A stretch of DNA of 64,000 bases. Origin: Laguncularia racemosa. Taxonomy: Eukaryota; Streptophyta; Magnoliopsida; Myrtales; Combretaceae. Below, piece by piece: positions 22,190 through 33,278 of the stretch (the stretch's first letter is position 1; every line of letters starts with the position of its first letter). A program made the translations under genes and the position numbers. The notes under the pieces were generated by a model. It was not told where the DNA came from. It saw only the letters and a list, made by a program, of their open reading frames with translations, and did no database searches. Location: positions 3,968,001 to 4,032,000 of the forward strand of contig JBBMOL010000057.1 of assembly GCA_037954665.1 (NCBI GenBank), given 5' to 3'.

Positions 22190-22698
22190 ATGGAACAAAT
22201 CGGCGTCGAAACTAAGAATGCCTCGTTGATAGTAGCTGCACTCATAATAATGGTTGCAACCTACCATCTATTCTACCAAGCTTTGTGCTTCAACCTGTTG
22301 GGGGATTATGGATGGAGGACCCAATCGTTATGAGAGCTGTTGCCGGAAAATCTATATTGGCATGAAGGAGCCTTCTGATATTTGGCATGTTCCCTCTTTT
22401 CAACTCCATGGGGCTCTACGGCAACGCTTACCTTGCAATTTGAACAATCTTAGAAGAATTTCAAATGATAAGGCATAAAAGATCTATTGTAGTTAGCACC
22501 ATACCATTCTTATTTAAAAGTTTAAGTTTATAGATATAGTGTAGATTGTCATATTTATTAATTAACATTATCCTGTCTTTTATATGGGCGTACTTCACAC
22601 CAAACAAGAACCTCAACTATATCTATGTATTGATTCCAACACTAATTTCATTCCTATTACCTAGGCTTGTGAAGTTGCCCAACTGTTTATGTAAATAA
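22190..22698 (+). pseudogene. PGG-domain membrane protein pseudogene (copy 1)
   Basis: It is homologous to the intact PGG gene at 33.28 kb. It starts at ATG 22190 (MEQIGVETKNA-like), has the first membrane segment, and keeps the stop codon context CLCK. Frame changes follow the PGG region (LLGDYGWRTQ), and about 70 bp of a short dispersed repeat (near 22510-22580) interrupts the third membrane segment. The 5' flank (from about 21950) and 3' flank (to about 22830) also match the intact gene, so the whole locus was duplicated. The domain is usually the C-terminal membrane part of ankyrin-repeat proteins. Confidence 0.8.
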
Positions 22699-22849
22699 GC
22701 TGCAAAGAAGATAAAATCGTCACTTGCCTCAGGTTATTTCTCCTTATGGACTAAGTAATTCACCACTATCCGTATTTGTACGTGTGCTAGTTTTGTTTTA
22801 TGTATCATTCGTATCACGTCAATGTACCTTTTTACTTTTATAGGAAAAT

Positions 22850-23190
22850 TACCAATAACCTTTCTAAACTTTGATTTAGATACATATACATTCTTAAATT
22901 TTTAAATATTACAAATTATCCTCTTAAACTTTAATAAATTGACTACATAAAGGACTTTGCATTTTTAATTAAAAAAAAACACACTTTAAAATCAAAGTTT
23001 AGTAAATACTAAAATATATTTTGATAAGTTAAATGGGATATTTTTATATTAAGGTCAAAGTTTAAAGGAATTATTTAAAATTTTAATGGGTTATTTGCCA
23101 ATTTATTAAAGTTTAAAGGGATAATTTATAATATTTAAAAATTTAAAGACATGTATTCATGCTTCATCAAAGTTTAGGAGTTTTTTTTTT
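22850..23190. mobile_element. fold-back MITE with arms of about 80-95 bp
   Basis: The left arm (about 22864-22942, CTAAACTTTGAT through TTTAATAAATTG) is the reverse complement of the right arm (about 23099-23177) with few mismatches, so the single strand would form a long hairpin. The centre also has a small palindrome (CAAAGTTTAGTAAATACTAAA-like). There is no coding content. It looks like a MITE or fold-back element; I cannot fix the target duplication. Confidence 0.8.
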
Positions 23191-23199
23191 TACATTTTC

Positions 23200-26100
23200 T
23201 CCTTTCTATTTTTACCTTTTTTGTTAAACTTTAATATGGTTTGTGTGTTAATTGGTCTGTATTCTGTTTTTGCTGAACCTGGAAGCTTTTGACGTACATG
23301 GAGGCATCTTATGTCCGATCAAGTAAATTTTAGTCACATAGGTACTTACTATTTAGTGATTAAAAAAAAAATGTTTTCCTAACAGTGAATGGGTTTTACG
23401 ATATACGGAGACTTCACGAGCATTTAAGAAAATTTATAATTCATTTCCACATTTACAAATTTCAAGTGAAATTACAAACTTAGGTGAGATGTTGTGGACT
23501 TTGGAGTTCGTAATATAGCTTAAATGCTTATTATAAAATCAATCTTACGAACTCGAACATTTGAGTTAAGGCGCTCTGTGATTTTAAGAAACTCTCAGTA
23601 CTTTTAAATTACATAAAAGAGAATTATAATTACAAAATTGATTTTATGATATATTGACATTAGTGACATGTAGAGAGATTCCACGTAAAAGTTAAAAAAA
23701 AAAGAAAAAGAAAACATTTTTATGAATCGAGGTAAATTTACGGATTTGTGATGAATACTTAATGTGATATCATGAATTATTAAGTCAACTTACGAACTTG
23801 TAATATTGCCTCAAACTTATAGCCATTTATGAACTTTGCACTTGAATTATGAAATGTAAGCAAAATTATGAAAAGAGTGGATTTGCTTTAGTTCGATAGG
23901 TTGGCATTTTGAAATAGAACAAAATTAATATTATAGTATTGTTCTTTTTAGGGCCTTAAATTAAATTATATAGTTTGATTTATAATTTTTTTAAATAAAA
24001 GAAATAGTTCGGCTTGATTTGATTTATGATTTGAATCATAATCACTCATTTAAAGATTTATAAGTTTGAACTATAATTGCTGATTTAAAGATTAATAAAA
24101 TCAATACCTTGTTGATTAGCAGCACAAACAACCATTTTTTATTTTCTCACCAACAAAATGGCAACGACTTTATAGCCACTAGGATCTTTCATGACGTCCG
24201 GATTTTGTGCGAGCATGTGCTGATCGTGATCAATATTTGAAGCCAAATAATATTTGTGTTAGGGATAGAGCCACAAGATAATATGACAAAAGGGTAGACC
24301 TCATTTGTAGAATTCACCTGGATGTACAGATGTAAAAGAAAATCACAATAAAACATAGAAAAATCTTTTAGAATAGTTATTTTTTAGGCTATAAAATAAT
24401 TTTCTTTGACAAATTATATGCTTGAATTGATCAATAAAACACCCGCCAAATAATTTGGCGAATTGATGATTGCTTTTGACGATGACCGTGCCCTACATAT
24501 TAGGCAACATACTGTCGTCACCATTAAAATTGAGAGCATGACAGCAGTGAACTTTAAATCAAGATCTAAGTAGCCATCATCATCATCGTCATTATTAATC
24601 ACTTCGATAGCTGAACGAATTGCTCAGAACATAGCCAGTGTAACCGTAACTTTCGAATCTTGCTTCACAGGCAACCTCACATTACAAGCTCCATTCTTTC
24701 TTCCCTCTCCTTCGTCCTCGCATTGTGAACCTTTCACTACTCTCTTTAACTTCTTGAGATTCTCGACCTTCTTTCCCCCTTTTCACGAGAATCTTTCCAC
24801 TTCTTGTCAGCCTACGTTGTGTTTAGGAGGTTAGTTGAGAGAGAAGGCATTAGTGACACAGCGGAATATACGTAGGAGTTCGCAATGGAAGAATGGGGCA
24901 GAAAACTTGCACCAGGGACGAAATATGAAGGAAAAAGTGGTAGTGGTGGTGGTGATCGCTAGCTATGGGTGGCTGGAAGATGGCCTCAAAGTAACGAAGT
25001 GTCAAGCCAGTTTTTTTTTTTTTTTTTTTTTTTCTGCTTTTTGTTGTTTTCCTAATTTTTATTTATATTATTTAGTTAAATACAGTATGAACCAACAAGA
25101 AAATATCACATACCACTTATCTGTTATTAACATAAATTTAAGAAGCACGGATCATATGTTTATGAAAATGAAAATGCGGATTACTTGCTTGAAAAACTTT
25201 TTTTTGTCTTTCCAAATTTATTATCAATATGCACCTTTTACATTCAAGAGTAGACTTCCCGACGGTAGGAAGTTGACATCTCGTCCAAATTCACTCCCAA
25301 GTCCTCCAATAAATAAACACATCATTTCAACAGGCATCACGCGATCAATAGGCTCACAACATTTGAATTATATTCCTCCGAAAGAATAATGATCAGAGAA
25401 ATGACAGGAATTCCCATTGATTTTTTTTCCTTTTTTAGATTTACCATTTTAAATTCATCTTGCAAAGTATTTCTACAAAATTTACATATACATCTACGCT
25501 CGCGCGCGTACACACAATTTTCTTTTAGAAAACTATATAATAGCGTCTCTAGTCATTAAAGCAATTGGCAATTTTGCATTAAAAAACAAAAATAATAGTC
25601 AAGATCCATCACACTGGATTTTGGAAAAATTGGAAAAATCATATAACTTCACTTAAACTTTTTGTGATATAACTCCTAGTGAACTTGTATAGTTTTTTTT
25701 TTTTTTTTTTTGTATCGTTTCCCAAAATATTTGTATTTTTTTTTTATAAATGTGATTCTCCCTTCACTCTTTTGCTTTACAATTGTAATTTTCGTCAAAA
25801 AAAAAAGCTAACTATTCTCCCAAAATTGTAATCACACTTTGATTTGTAACTTATGTTTATTTCATGAATCTCTTTATGTTCACAATTTCTCTCAGTAATT
25901 ATAATTTTTCTCATGAATTTATTGGGTAATTTTAGTTTTCCATAGGTGGAACTTCCACTGTCTTTTTTCTTTGACGAATATGAAAGTGGTTTCACAAACA
26001 TTTTGAGTAATTTTATGAATTAAGAATAGTTTTATAAATTAGTGTGAAATTATGAACTTTTATGAGGTTTAAATTACAATAATATTTTATGAGTACTTTT

Positions 26101-27088
26101 ACATATTTCAAGGTGATTTTATGATCATCTAAATTCATAAAATTGCTCAAATTTCATAACAAATTCAATGTTATGAACTTTCGATTAAAATCACTTTTCT
26201 TGAGTATTTTTATGAGCATAATTTAAATTATGATTTATAAGTAATTTACTGTTGATAAAATCATATATGTTCATAACAAATTGAACATTACAAACATTTA
26301 AGTAGAGTCACTTAGATCAGAATAGCATTCACAGAAATGTTCTAACATAGAGTAGAATCGAACATTAAAGAGATTAGTTGACAAAAGTAAAAAGATGGGC
26401 ACCTAATTCCAATAGATAGGGGTCTATCAGTACAAGTCAGCTGAACACAAACACACCCCGCCCCCCACACCTCTTGAATGAAGAAGTAGTGGGGCCCCTT
26501 CCCACGTATGTGGTTTTATTTAAATTCTTTCTATTTTTCCATTTTTTATCCACTAGAGAATCTTAAAAAAAAAAATTGTCTGACAAAACACAATTTGTCG
26601 ATTTCAATCCATCACTTTTCTTGACTAAATTTATTAACTCAAGTGATATTATAAAGTTTATTATGTGTAGAATCGCTCAAAATTCAGAAAGAAAAATAAA
26701 AAATGACTTTACTCAAATTTTCATACAATTAAATTTGTTACAAAACGTTTGAGCAATTTTACAGTTTTTATTATTTGTAAAATCACTTAATGCTACTCTC
26801 AAGAGGTTGGCCTGTGCATGGGTCTTGTAGGTTGATTTATATGCTCAGAGATAATCGGCCATAATATGCCATGCTGCCCTGTTACATATATATATATATA
26901 TATATACAAATTAATTCATAAACTTAATTTGGTAGAATTAAAGCTCGCTGGCTTTATAATGACCATGATCGCTATTATTTCTGATGGAATATTTGTCTAT
27001 GAATCTCCTCAAAGTAATTGATTTTCTTTTTGCTTTCGTAATTTTCCTTCCAACGGGATTCTTGGCATGAGACGTGGTAGAATATTAC
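23200..27088. other. AT-rich intergenic DNA, no supported gene
   Basis: Long A/T runs and repeated words such as TTATGAACTTT and CATAAAATTGCTC at 23400-23900 and 26000-26800 suggest old decayed repeats. A C/T-rich stretch at 24680-24800 has an open minus-strand frame of about 53 codons (24624-24782) ending in VTVTLAMF, but it has no start and I do not recognise it. A 184-codon frame at 24835 starts with TTG and is dominated by homopolymer runs. An (AT)n tract lies at about 26885-26907. Confidence 0.5.
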
Positions 27089-27246
27089 AGTTCAATCAGG
27101 ACATGCCGACATATGACTACGCTTAGAGACTTTGTAATACCCACTTACTCACATAATAATATCTTTAGTTCGATCAGGACAAGCCGACATATGACTATGC
27201 TTAGAGACTTTGTAATACCCACATACTCACATAATAATATCTTTAG
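27089..27246. repeat. 78-bp direct duplication, two units
   Basis: AGTTCAATCAGGACATGCCG to ATCTTT (27089-27166) is repeated at 27167-27244 with a few changes. It ends just before the target site of the gypsy element. I see no coding sense in it. Confidence 0.9.
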
Positions 27247-27260
27247 TTATTGTCATAAGT

Positions 27261-27802
27261 TGATGGAGATACAGAAGACACGGGCTGATGCACGACTTGT
27301 TACACGGCCGTGTAATGAGTGAAAGAAACTCACAGAAGCATACACGGTCTCTACACACAGCCTGAGGCACGGCCGCGTACAGAAGCATACACGGTCTCTA
27401 CACACGGCCTGAGGCACGGCCATGTACTCGATCAAGGGATCTCACAAAATCATACACGGCTGGGAGGCACGGCCAGGGACACGACCGTGTATTCAGTCAG
27501 GAACATTCACAGAATCATACACGGCTGGGAAGCACGGCCGTGTATGCGATAAGTTATAGACGTGTATATCAGTATTTATTTCCACGTGTACGCTTCGTTT
27601 TTCCTTTTTTAGATATTTTACGGGGAAGTATATATACCCTTTTGTCAGACATGTTAGGGTTACATTTTATTACACTTTGAGAGAGATTTTTCTCCGTTCA
27701 TCGGTTGTGTGCAACTAGAGTTTGCATCAAAGAGCCTTTCTTTGTTGTTGTGAAACCAATCCATATTCGGATTCGTTTCGTTTCGCTTTCCGCGCTGCGT
27801 CA
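27261..27802 (+). repeat. 5' LTR of gypsy element
   Basis: It begins TGATGGAGATACAG and ends GCTGCGTCA. It contains repeated CpG-rich words around CACGGCCGTG, a TATATA motif at about 27629 (GAAGTATATATACCC), and a duplicated 47-bp unit starting at 27332 and 27379. Confidence 0.95.
27332..27540. repeat. CpG-rich subrepeats in gypsy LTR
   Basis: A 47-bp unit (27332-27378, 27379-27425) is followed by two related units of about 63 bp (from about 27445 and 27508). All share CATACACGG followed by GGCACGGCC. The core CACGGCCGTG is a perfect palindrome. The same arrangement is present in the 3' LTR at about 32479-32690. Confidence 0.85.
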
Positions 27803-27804
27803 GT

Positions 27805-27816
27805 TGGTATCAGAGC
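27805..27816 (+). other. primer binding site, tRNA-iMet type
   Basis: TGGTATCAGAGC follows the 5' LTR by two bases and is complementary to the 3' end of plant initiator tRNA-Met, the common primer for copia and many gypsy elements. Confidence 0.9.
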
Positions 27817-27835
27817 AAGGCTATTTCCTGTGGAG

Positions 27836-29203
27836 ATGTCAACTCATCAAGGCGATGATAGCGGTCGTGTTTTTTACGGTGTTCAAGATGCGAGGTTACA
27901 AGGGAACCATCAGTGGGTTCCAAGGGCAGAGTTCGATGCAATGCATCAGAAGGTCGGGCGTATGGAACGGCGCCTTGATGAACTGATCGAGCGTTTCGAT
28001 GCCTTAGTGGTAGACCCCAATAGGGCCGGAGGCATTGGTAGGAATCCACCACGTACAGTGGAGGAATTCGGGGGACGCGTACTCCGACCTGTCATTGAGA
28101 ACAGGTGGGAACGTGTAAGGGATGAGGAATCTAGCGAAGAGAGTGATGATACGTATGGGAGTAGGCCACAGCGAGGACACGGTGGTAGAGGTGGTGGTTA
28201 TCGGATGACTCATCATGGGAACCACCCTAGAGACGGCGATTATAGGAGGAACCGTGGAGGCTATGATCAGGGGGACGGCGGAGACTACCGCTGGAAGGTC
28301 GACATTCCATGGTTCGATGGCAGCCTTAATATCGAAGGCTTCCTCGATTGGATTACGGAAGTAGACCGGTTCTTCGACTATATGGAAATTCCCGAAGACC
28401 GTCGAGTAAGGTTGGTGGCGTGTAGGTTGAAGAGTGGTGCCTCGGCATGGTGGGAGAGGCTACAGAGCAGGAGGCAAAGGGAAGGAAAACACCCGGTGAG
28501 ATCATGGTATCGCATGAAGCAGTTGCTACAACATGATTTCCTCCCGCCGAACTATGAGCAAATACTGTTCCAACAATATCAGCGGTGCCGCCAGGGACAA
28601 CGTTCCGTGCATGAGTATACGGCGGAGTTCATGAGGTTGGCTGAGCGGAATGATTTGAGGGAGAGCGAAGGCCAGCAAGTTGCAAGGTATGTGGAAGGAC
28701 TGAAGCTCCAAATTAAAGACAAAATTGGGGTTACGATGGTGAGGACTCTAGTAGAGGCAAAGAACTTGGCTCTCCGAGCGGAACTAGTGTTGCAGGAACA
28801 GGGGAGTAGATATGGAGAAGGAAGGAAGGGTTATGTAGGTGAAGCTGTGGGTAGTGGTAGTAGGTCGGGATTTGAGAAAGGTAAAACTACGCCATACAAA
28901 CCTATTGAGGATATTACCAGGAGGGAAGAGAAGAGTGAGGGGAAGAAGCCGATGGAGCAGAAGGGAACCCAGAAGCAGAATAACCCCTATGCCAAACCTA
29001 TTTTGGGCAAATGTTTCCGATGCAATCAACCGGGTCATCGGTCAGACGAATGTCCTGCGAGGAGAAGCGTAAACATCCTTGATAGGGAGGATGATGAGGA
29101 GGTTTGCTGTGAGCCTGATGGAGAGAGAGATTATTATGAGGAAGAAGAAGAAGCAGCAGAACCAACTTATGTGATTCGGCGCATGATGCTAACCCCAAAG
29201 TAA
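27836..29203 (+). CDS. gypsy Gag polyprotein, 455 residues
   Basis: I start at ATG 27836, since the longer frame upstream begins with TTG in the LTR. The order is a charged N-terminus with a short Gly/Arg-rich stretch (GHGGRGGGYR), the retrotransposon gag (capsid) domain from about residue 160 (VDIPWFDGSLNIEGFLDW, SASAWW-like GASAWWERLQ), and a CCHC zinc knuckle near residue 400 (CFRCNQPGHRSDEC). This is the only intact ORF of the element. It ends with TAA at 29201. The next frame opens at 29213, so pol was probably expressed in continuation or by a separate mechanism; the sequence does not decide this. Confidence 0.9.
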   Translation: MSTHQGDDSGRVFYGVQDARLQGNHQWVPRAEFDAMHQKVGRMERRLDELIERFDALVVDPNRAGGIGRNPPRTVEEFGGRVLRPVIENRWERVRDEESSEESDDTYGSRPQRGHGGRGGGYRMTHHGNHPRDGDYRRNRGGYDQGDGGDYRWKVDIPWFDGSLNIEGFLDWITEVDRFFDYMEIPEDRRVRLVACRLKSGASAWWERLQSRRQREGKHPVRSWYRMKQLLQHDFLPPNYEQILFQQYQRCRQGQRSVHEYTAEFMRLAERNDLRESEGQQVARYVEGLKLQIKDKIGVTMVRTLVEAKNLALRAELVLQEQGSRYGEGRKGYVGEAVGSGSRSGFEKGKTTPYKPIEDITRREEKSEGKKPMEQKGTQKQNNPYAKPILGKCFRCNQPGHRSDECPARRSVNILDREDDEEVCCEPDGERDYYEEEEEAAEPTYVIRRMMLTPK

Positions 29204-29212
29204 GAAGAAGTC

Positions 29213-32200
29213 ATGCAGCGACATCAGTTGTTTCGCACACGGTGTACTATCTTGGGGAAGTTGTTTGAGCTAATAGTAGATAGTGGTAGTTGCGAAAACA
29301 TCATAGGAAGGGAGGTGGTGAAACAGCTGCAGTTGCCTATTGAGAACCACCCGAATCCGTACACCATTGGTTGGATTAAAGAGGCCGAAAAGATTGAAGT
29401 CAAGGAGAGATGCAAGGTACCTTTCTCAATAGGGAAGTACCACGATGAAACATTCTATGATATTGTAGACATGGATGCTTGTCACATATTATTCGGGAGG
29501 CCATGGCAATTTGATGTGGACGCGCAATATGCAGGTAAGGAGAATGTATATAGATTGGAGAAGGAGGGTGTGAGGTACACCTTGTTACCATTGAAAAGGG
29601 AAGGACGCGTGAAGGGAAAGAAGGTTGAGAGTCGTTTGTTTCTAACCGTCACTCAATCAGAGAAGGAAGTGATGGAAGACTTGAGGGAGTCGCGGGTGGT
29701 ACACGCCCTCATAGTAAAAGGTGTGGCAGGAGGAGAGGAGGAGATCGATGGGGAAGTACCCGAGGTAGTAAAGAGTCTACTGGAGGAATTTAAGGAGGTG
29801 GTTCCGGACAATCTACCTGAAGGTCTACCACCACTGAGAGACATCCAACACCAGATAGACCTGGTGCCTGGAGCAAGTCTCCCAAACCTCCCGCATTATA
29901 GGATGAGTCCCAAGGAGGTTGAGATTCTACAAGAGAAGGTCCAAAAGCTTTTGGACAAAGGGTTTATTCGGGACAGCTTGAGTCCGTGTGCCATTCCAGC
30001 CTTGTTAACTCCCAAGAAAGATGGAAGTTGGAGGATGTGTTTTGATAGCCGAGCTATCAATAAGATTACCATAGGGTATAAATTCCCTATCATGCGCATC
30101 GAGGATATGTTGGATCGTTTGAGTGGCGCTACTATCTTTTCCAAAATAGATTTGCGGAGTAGGTACCACCAAATTCGGATCTGCCCTAGAGACGAATGGA
30201 AGACGACATTCAAGACCAAGGAGGGGCTGCATGAGTGGCTAGTGATGCCATTTGGTCTTAGTAACGCGCCGAGCATCTTCATGAGAGTAATGAACCAGGT
30301 ATTAAAACCCTTTAATGGTCGTTTCATTGTTGTGTACTTCGATGATATTTTAGTATTCAGTAAGTCTGAAGAGGAACATTTTGAGCATTTGAAATGCGTA
30401 TTATCTGTACTAAAAGAGAACAAACTGTTCGCTAATCTTAAGAAGTGCACATTCATGTCATGGCGACTATTGTTCCTTAGGTTTGTAGTCAGCAGTGAAG
30501 GGGGAATGGTGGATGATGAAAAGGTGAAGGCGATTAGAGAATGGCCTGTTCCGAGAACTGTTACTGAGTTGAGAAGCTTTCTCGGCCTAGCTAGTTTCTA
30601 TAGAAGATTCATCAAAAACTTTAGTATGGTCGCTGCCCCCTTGACTGAGTGTTTGAAGAAGGGTAAGTTCCAATGGGGGAAAGAAGCTGAAACGAGCTTC
30701 ATGAACTTAAAATAACGATTGTGTGGCGCTCCTGTATTAGCGCTACCCGATTTTGAGAAGTTATTCGAGGTGGATTGTGATGCCAGTGGGGTTGGAGTTG
30801 GTGCAGTCCTGTCACAGGAAAGAAGACCAATCGCCTTTTATAGTGAAAAATTGTGCGAAGCAAGGAGGACTTGGTCTACATATGACAAGGAATTTTACGC
30901 CGTAGTGAGAGCCCTTAAAGTATGGGAGCACTATTTGATTGGAAAGGAGTTCATTTTGTACTCAGACTGTGGGGCTCTTAAACACTTGAGTGGTCAAACC
31001 CGGATTAGTAAGGATATGTACGCCAGGTGGATTGAGTTCTTGCAAAGGTTTCCTTTCAGACTAATGCACAAGTCGGGTGGTCGTGGACGCCCTGAGTAGA
31101 AGAGCGGATGTCTTACTTACTTTAAGTGCGGACAGTGTCGATTTTGAGAAGTTAAAGGAACTATACGAAGATGATAGCGACTTTAAGGACACTTGGACTA
31201 AGTGTGCTAACAAAGAACCTTGTGACGACTATCATATCCATGAGGGGTACTTGATGAAAGGAAATCAACTGTGCATTCCTGAATCTTCCTTATGGGAAAA
31301 GCTTATTCGAGATCTGCACGGTGGTGGACTGGCGGGACATATAGGCAGAGATAAGACCTTAGCCGCAGTTACTGAAAGATATTTTTGGCCTCGGTTAAGG
31401 AGGGATGTGTACCGAATTGTGGAAAGGTGCTAAATTTGCCAGGTGTCGAAGGGGCAATCCTAAAACACTGGCCTATATACTCCTCTTCCCGTGCCGGAAA
31501 ACATTTGGGAGGACTTATCGATGGATTTTATACTTGGTTTACCTCGTACCCAACGAGGTGCTGACTCTGTGTTTGTTGTAGTTGACAGGTTTTCCAAGAT
31601 GGCTCATTTTATTCCCTGTAGGAAGACTGCTGATGCACGGGCTATTGCGCGGCTATTCTTCAAGGAAGTGGTGCGGTTGCATGGGGTCCCAAAGTCTATT
31701 ACTTCCGACAGAGACAGCAAATTCCTTAGTCACTTTTGGAAGACTCTCTGGTATATGTTTGACTTGTCTCTGAATTACAGCAGCACTGCTCATCCCCAAA
31801 CCGACGGCCAAACAGAGGTAACTAACAGGACCCTCGGAAACCTCATCAGAAGTATCTGCCGTAAGAAGCCAGGACAGTGGGATCAGGCGTTGGCTCAGGC
31901 TGAATTCGCTTACAATAGTTTCGTCCACTGAACTATTGGGAGGTCACCGTTCTCGATGGTATATACCAAAATGCCACAACATGCGCTGGACTTGATCAAA
32001 TTACCCAAGGACATGGTGGGTGATTTGGCTGCTAAACATATGGCGGGACAATACCAAACCACTGCCGAGGAAGTTAGACGAAAGATAGAGGAAGCCAGTA
32101 CCCGATACAAAGGGGCTGCAAATAAGCATAGATAGAAGAAAATCTTTGCCGTGGGCGATCAGGTAATGATTTACCTCCGAAGAGAGCGTTTCCCTGTAGG

Positions 32201-32435
32201 TAGATATGGGAAACTTCAACCCAAAAAGTACGGACCTTATGAAGTTGTGCATAAGATAAACGACAACGCATATGTCGTACAACTTCCAGAAGATATGAAT
32301 ATTTCTTGTACTTTTAATGTTGCGGATTTATCACTTTTTCATCCCAATGACACGCCGTTATATCCTGACGATAACTCGGGGTCGAGTTCTCCATTGGTGG
32401 GAGAGAATGATGGAGATACAGGAGACACGGGCTGA
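29213..32435 (+). pseudogene. gypsy Pol: protease, RT, RNase H, integrase, broken
   Basis: The frame 29213-30715 has protease (LFELIVDSGSCENIIG) and RT (SPCAIPALLTPKKDGSW, MPFGLSNAPSIFMR, catalytic VVYFDDILVFS). After TAA at 30713 the same frame gives RNase H (VDCDASGVGVGAVLSQE) to about 31075. A frame change follows, then integrase: zinc-binding HIGRDKTLAAV...ERC, core (MDFILGLPRTQRGADSVFVV, AHPQTDGQTEVTNRT) and C-terminal part (KYGPYEVVHKINDNAYVVQL). Further stops lie at 31431, about 31461, 31929 and 32133. Each can be explained by a C-to-T change of a Gln or Arg codon. The frame ends at TGA 32433, inside the 3' LTR. Confidence 0.9.
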
Positions 32436-32961
32436 TGCACAGCTTGTTACACGACCGTGTAATGAGTGAAAGGAACTCACAGAAGCATACACGGTCTCTA
32501 CACATGGCCTGAGGCACGGCTGTGTACAGAAGCATACACGGTCTCTACACACGGCCTGAGGCACGGCCGTGTACTCGATCAAGGGATCCTACAGAATCAT
32601 ATACGGTTGGGAGGCACGGCCAGGGACACGGCCGTGTATTCAGTCAGGAACATTCACAGAATCATACACGGCTGGGAGGTACGACCGTATATGCGATAGG
32701 TTATAGACGTGTATATCAGTATTTATTTCCACGTGTACGCTTCGTTTTTCCTCTTTTAGATATTTTACGGGGAAGTATATATACCCTTTTGTTAGACATG
32801 TTAGGGTTACGTTTTATTACACTTTGAAATACACTTTGAGAGAGATTTTTCTCCGTTCATCGGTTGTGCGCAACCAGAGTTTGCATCAAAGAGCCTTTCT
32901 TTGTTGTTGTGAAACCAATCCATATTCGGATTCATTTCGTTTCGCTTTTCGCGCTGCGTCA
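32408..32961 (+). repeat. 3' LTR of gypsy element
   Basis: It is preceded by the purine tract GGTGGGAGAGAA (32396-32407). It matches the 5' LTR with about 28 substitutions, all transitions as far as I can count, and carries a 14-bp insertion duplicating ATACACTTTGA near 32825. It ends GCTGCGTCA before the TAAGT target copy. Confidence 0.95.
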
Positions 32962-32980
32962 TAAGTCCATTGAAATCTCC

Positions 32981-33278
32981 TATATAAAATGAGGTGGTAC
33001 CCTATTGGAATGCAGGGATATAAATTGGCAACAACTCAAGTTAACAAAGATAAAGAAGTCTTGTCTCTATGTGGCTTCTTCCACTAACTCATCAAGTCAG
33101 TAGTCATCGCACTGAAATCTCCTATTTATCTCACATCCCCAGTACGTGTGCAATCATCCTCTTCATGCTGTAATCTCAAAAACATAACTTAGACTGAGGA
33201 ACTAGAGAAACCTCAGCCGAAACTAATGCTGTAAGCGGAATTGACATATATTTGTGTTGTTCCGTAACAGCCAACGGG
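32981..33278 (+). promoter_or_regulatory. putative core promoter and leader of the PGG gene
   Basis: TATATAAA at 32981-32988 and ATATAAAT near 33018 are candidate TATA boxes. The sequence from about 33079 matches the 5' flank of PGG pseudogene copy 1 (TCAGTAGTCATCGCACT), showing the flank is part of the duplicated unit. The gypsy 3' LTR ends 19 bp before the first TATA motif, so upstream elements are now 5.7 kb away. Promoter activity is inferred only. Confidence 0.4.

Larger units (their letters stand above)
27261..32961 (+). mobile_element. full-length Ty3/gypsy element, TSD TAAGT, decayed
   Basis: Two related LTRs (27261-27802 and 32408-32961), TAAGT at 27256-27260 and 32962-32966, a tRNA-iMet primer site after the 5' LTR, gag with a CCHC knuckle, and pol in the gypsy order protease, RT, RNase H, integrase define a complete insertion. 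It is neither Tat nor Athila type; the lineage within the rest of Ty3/gypsy is unresolved. About 28 LTR differences over some 540 bp (by eye), plus several stops and one frame change in pol, make it inactive now. Confidence 0.95.

Noticed and set aside
24835..25389. 184-codon frame
   Set aside because: It starts with TTG and contains poly-Val and poly-Phe runs from homopolymers; no conserved content.
27301..27545. Regularly spaced palindromic repeats resembling a CRISPR-like pattern
   Set aside because: They are LTR subrepeats, present in both LTRs of a plant retrotransposon; spacers are not unique and CRISPR is not found in plants.
33240..33278. N-terminal extension of the PGG protein (from 33252)
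   Set aside because: The frame begins with TTG; the ATG at 33279 matches the start MSQ found in pseudogene copy 3.
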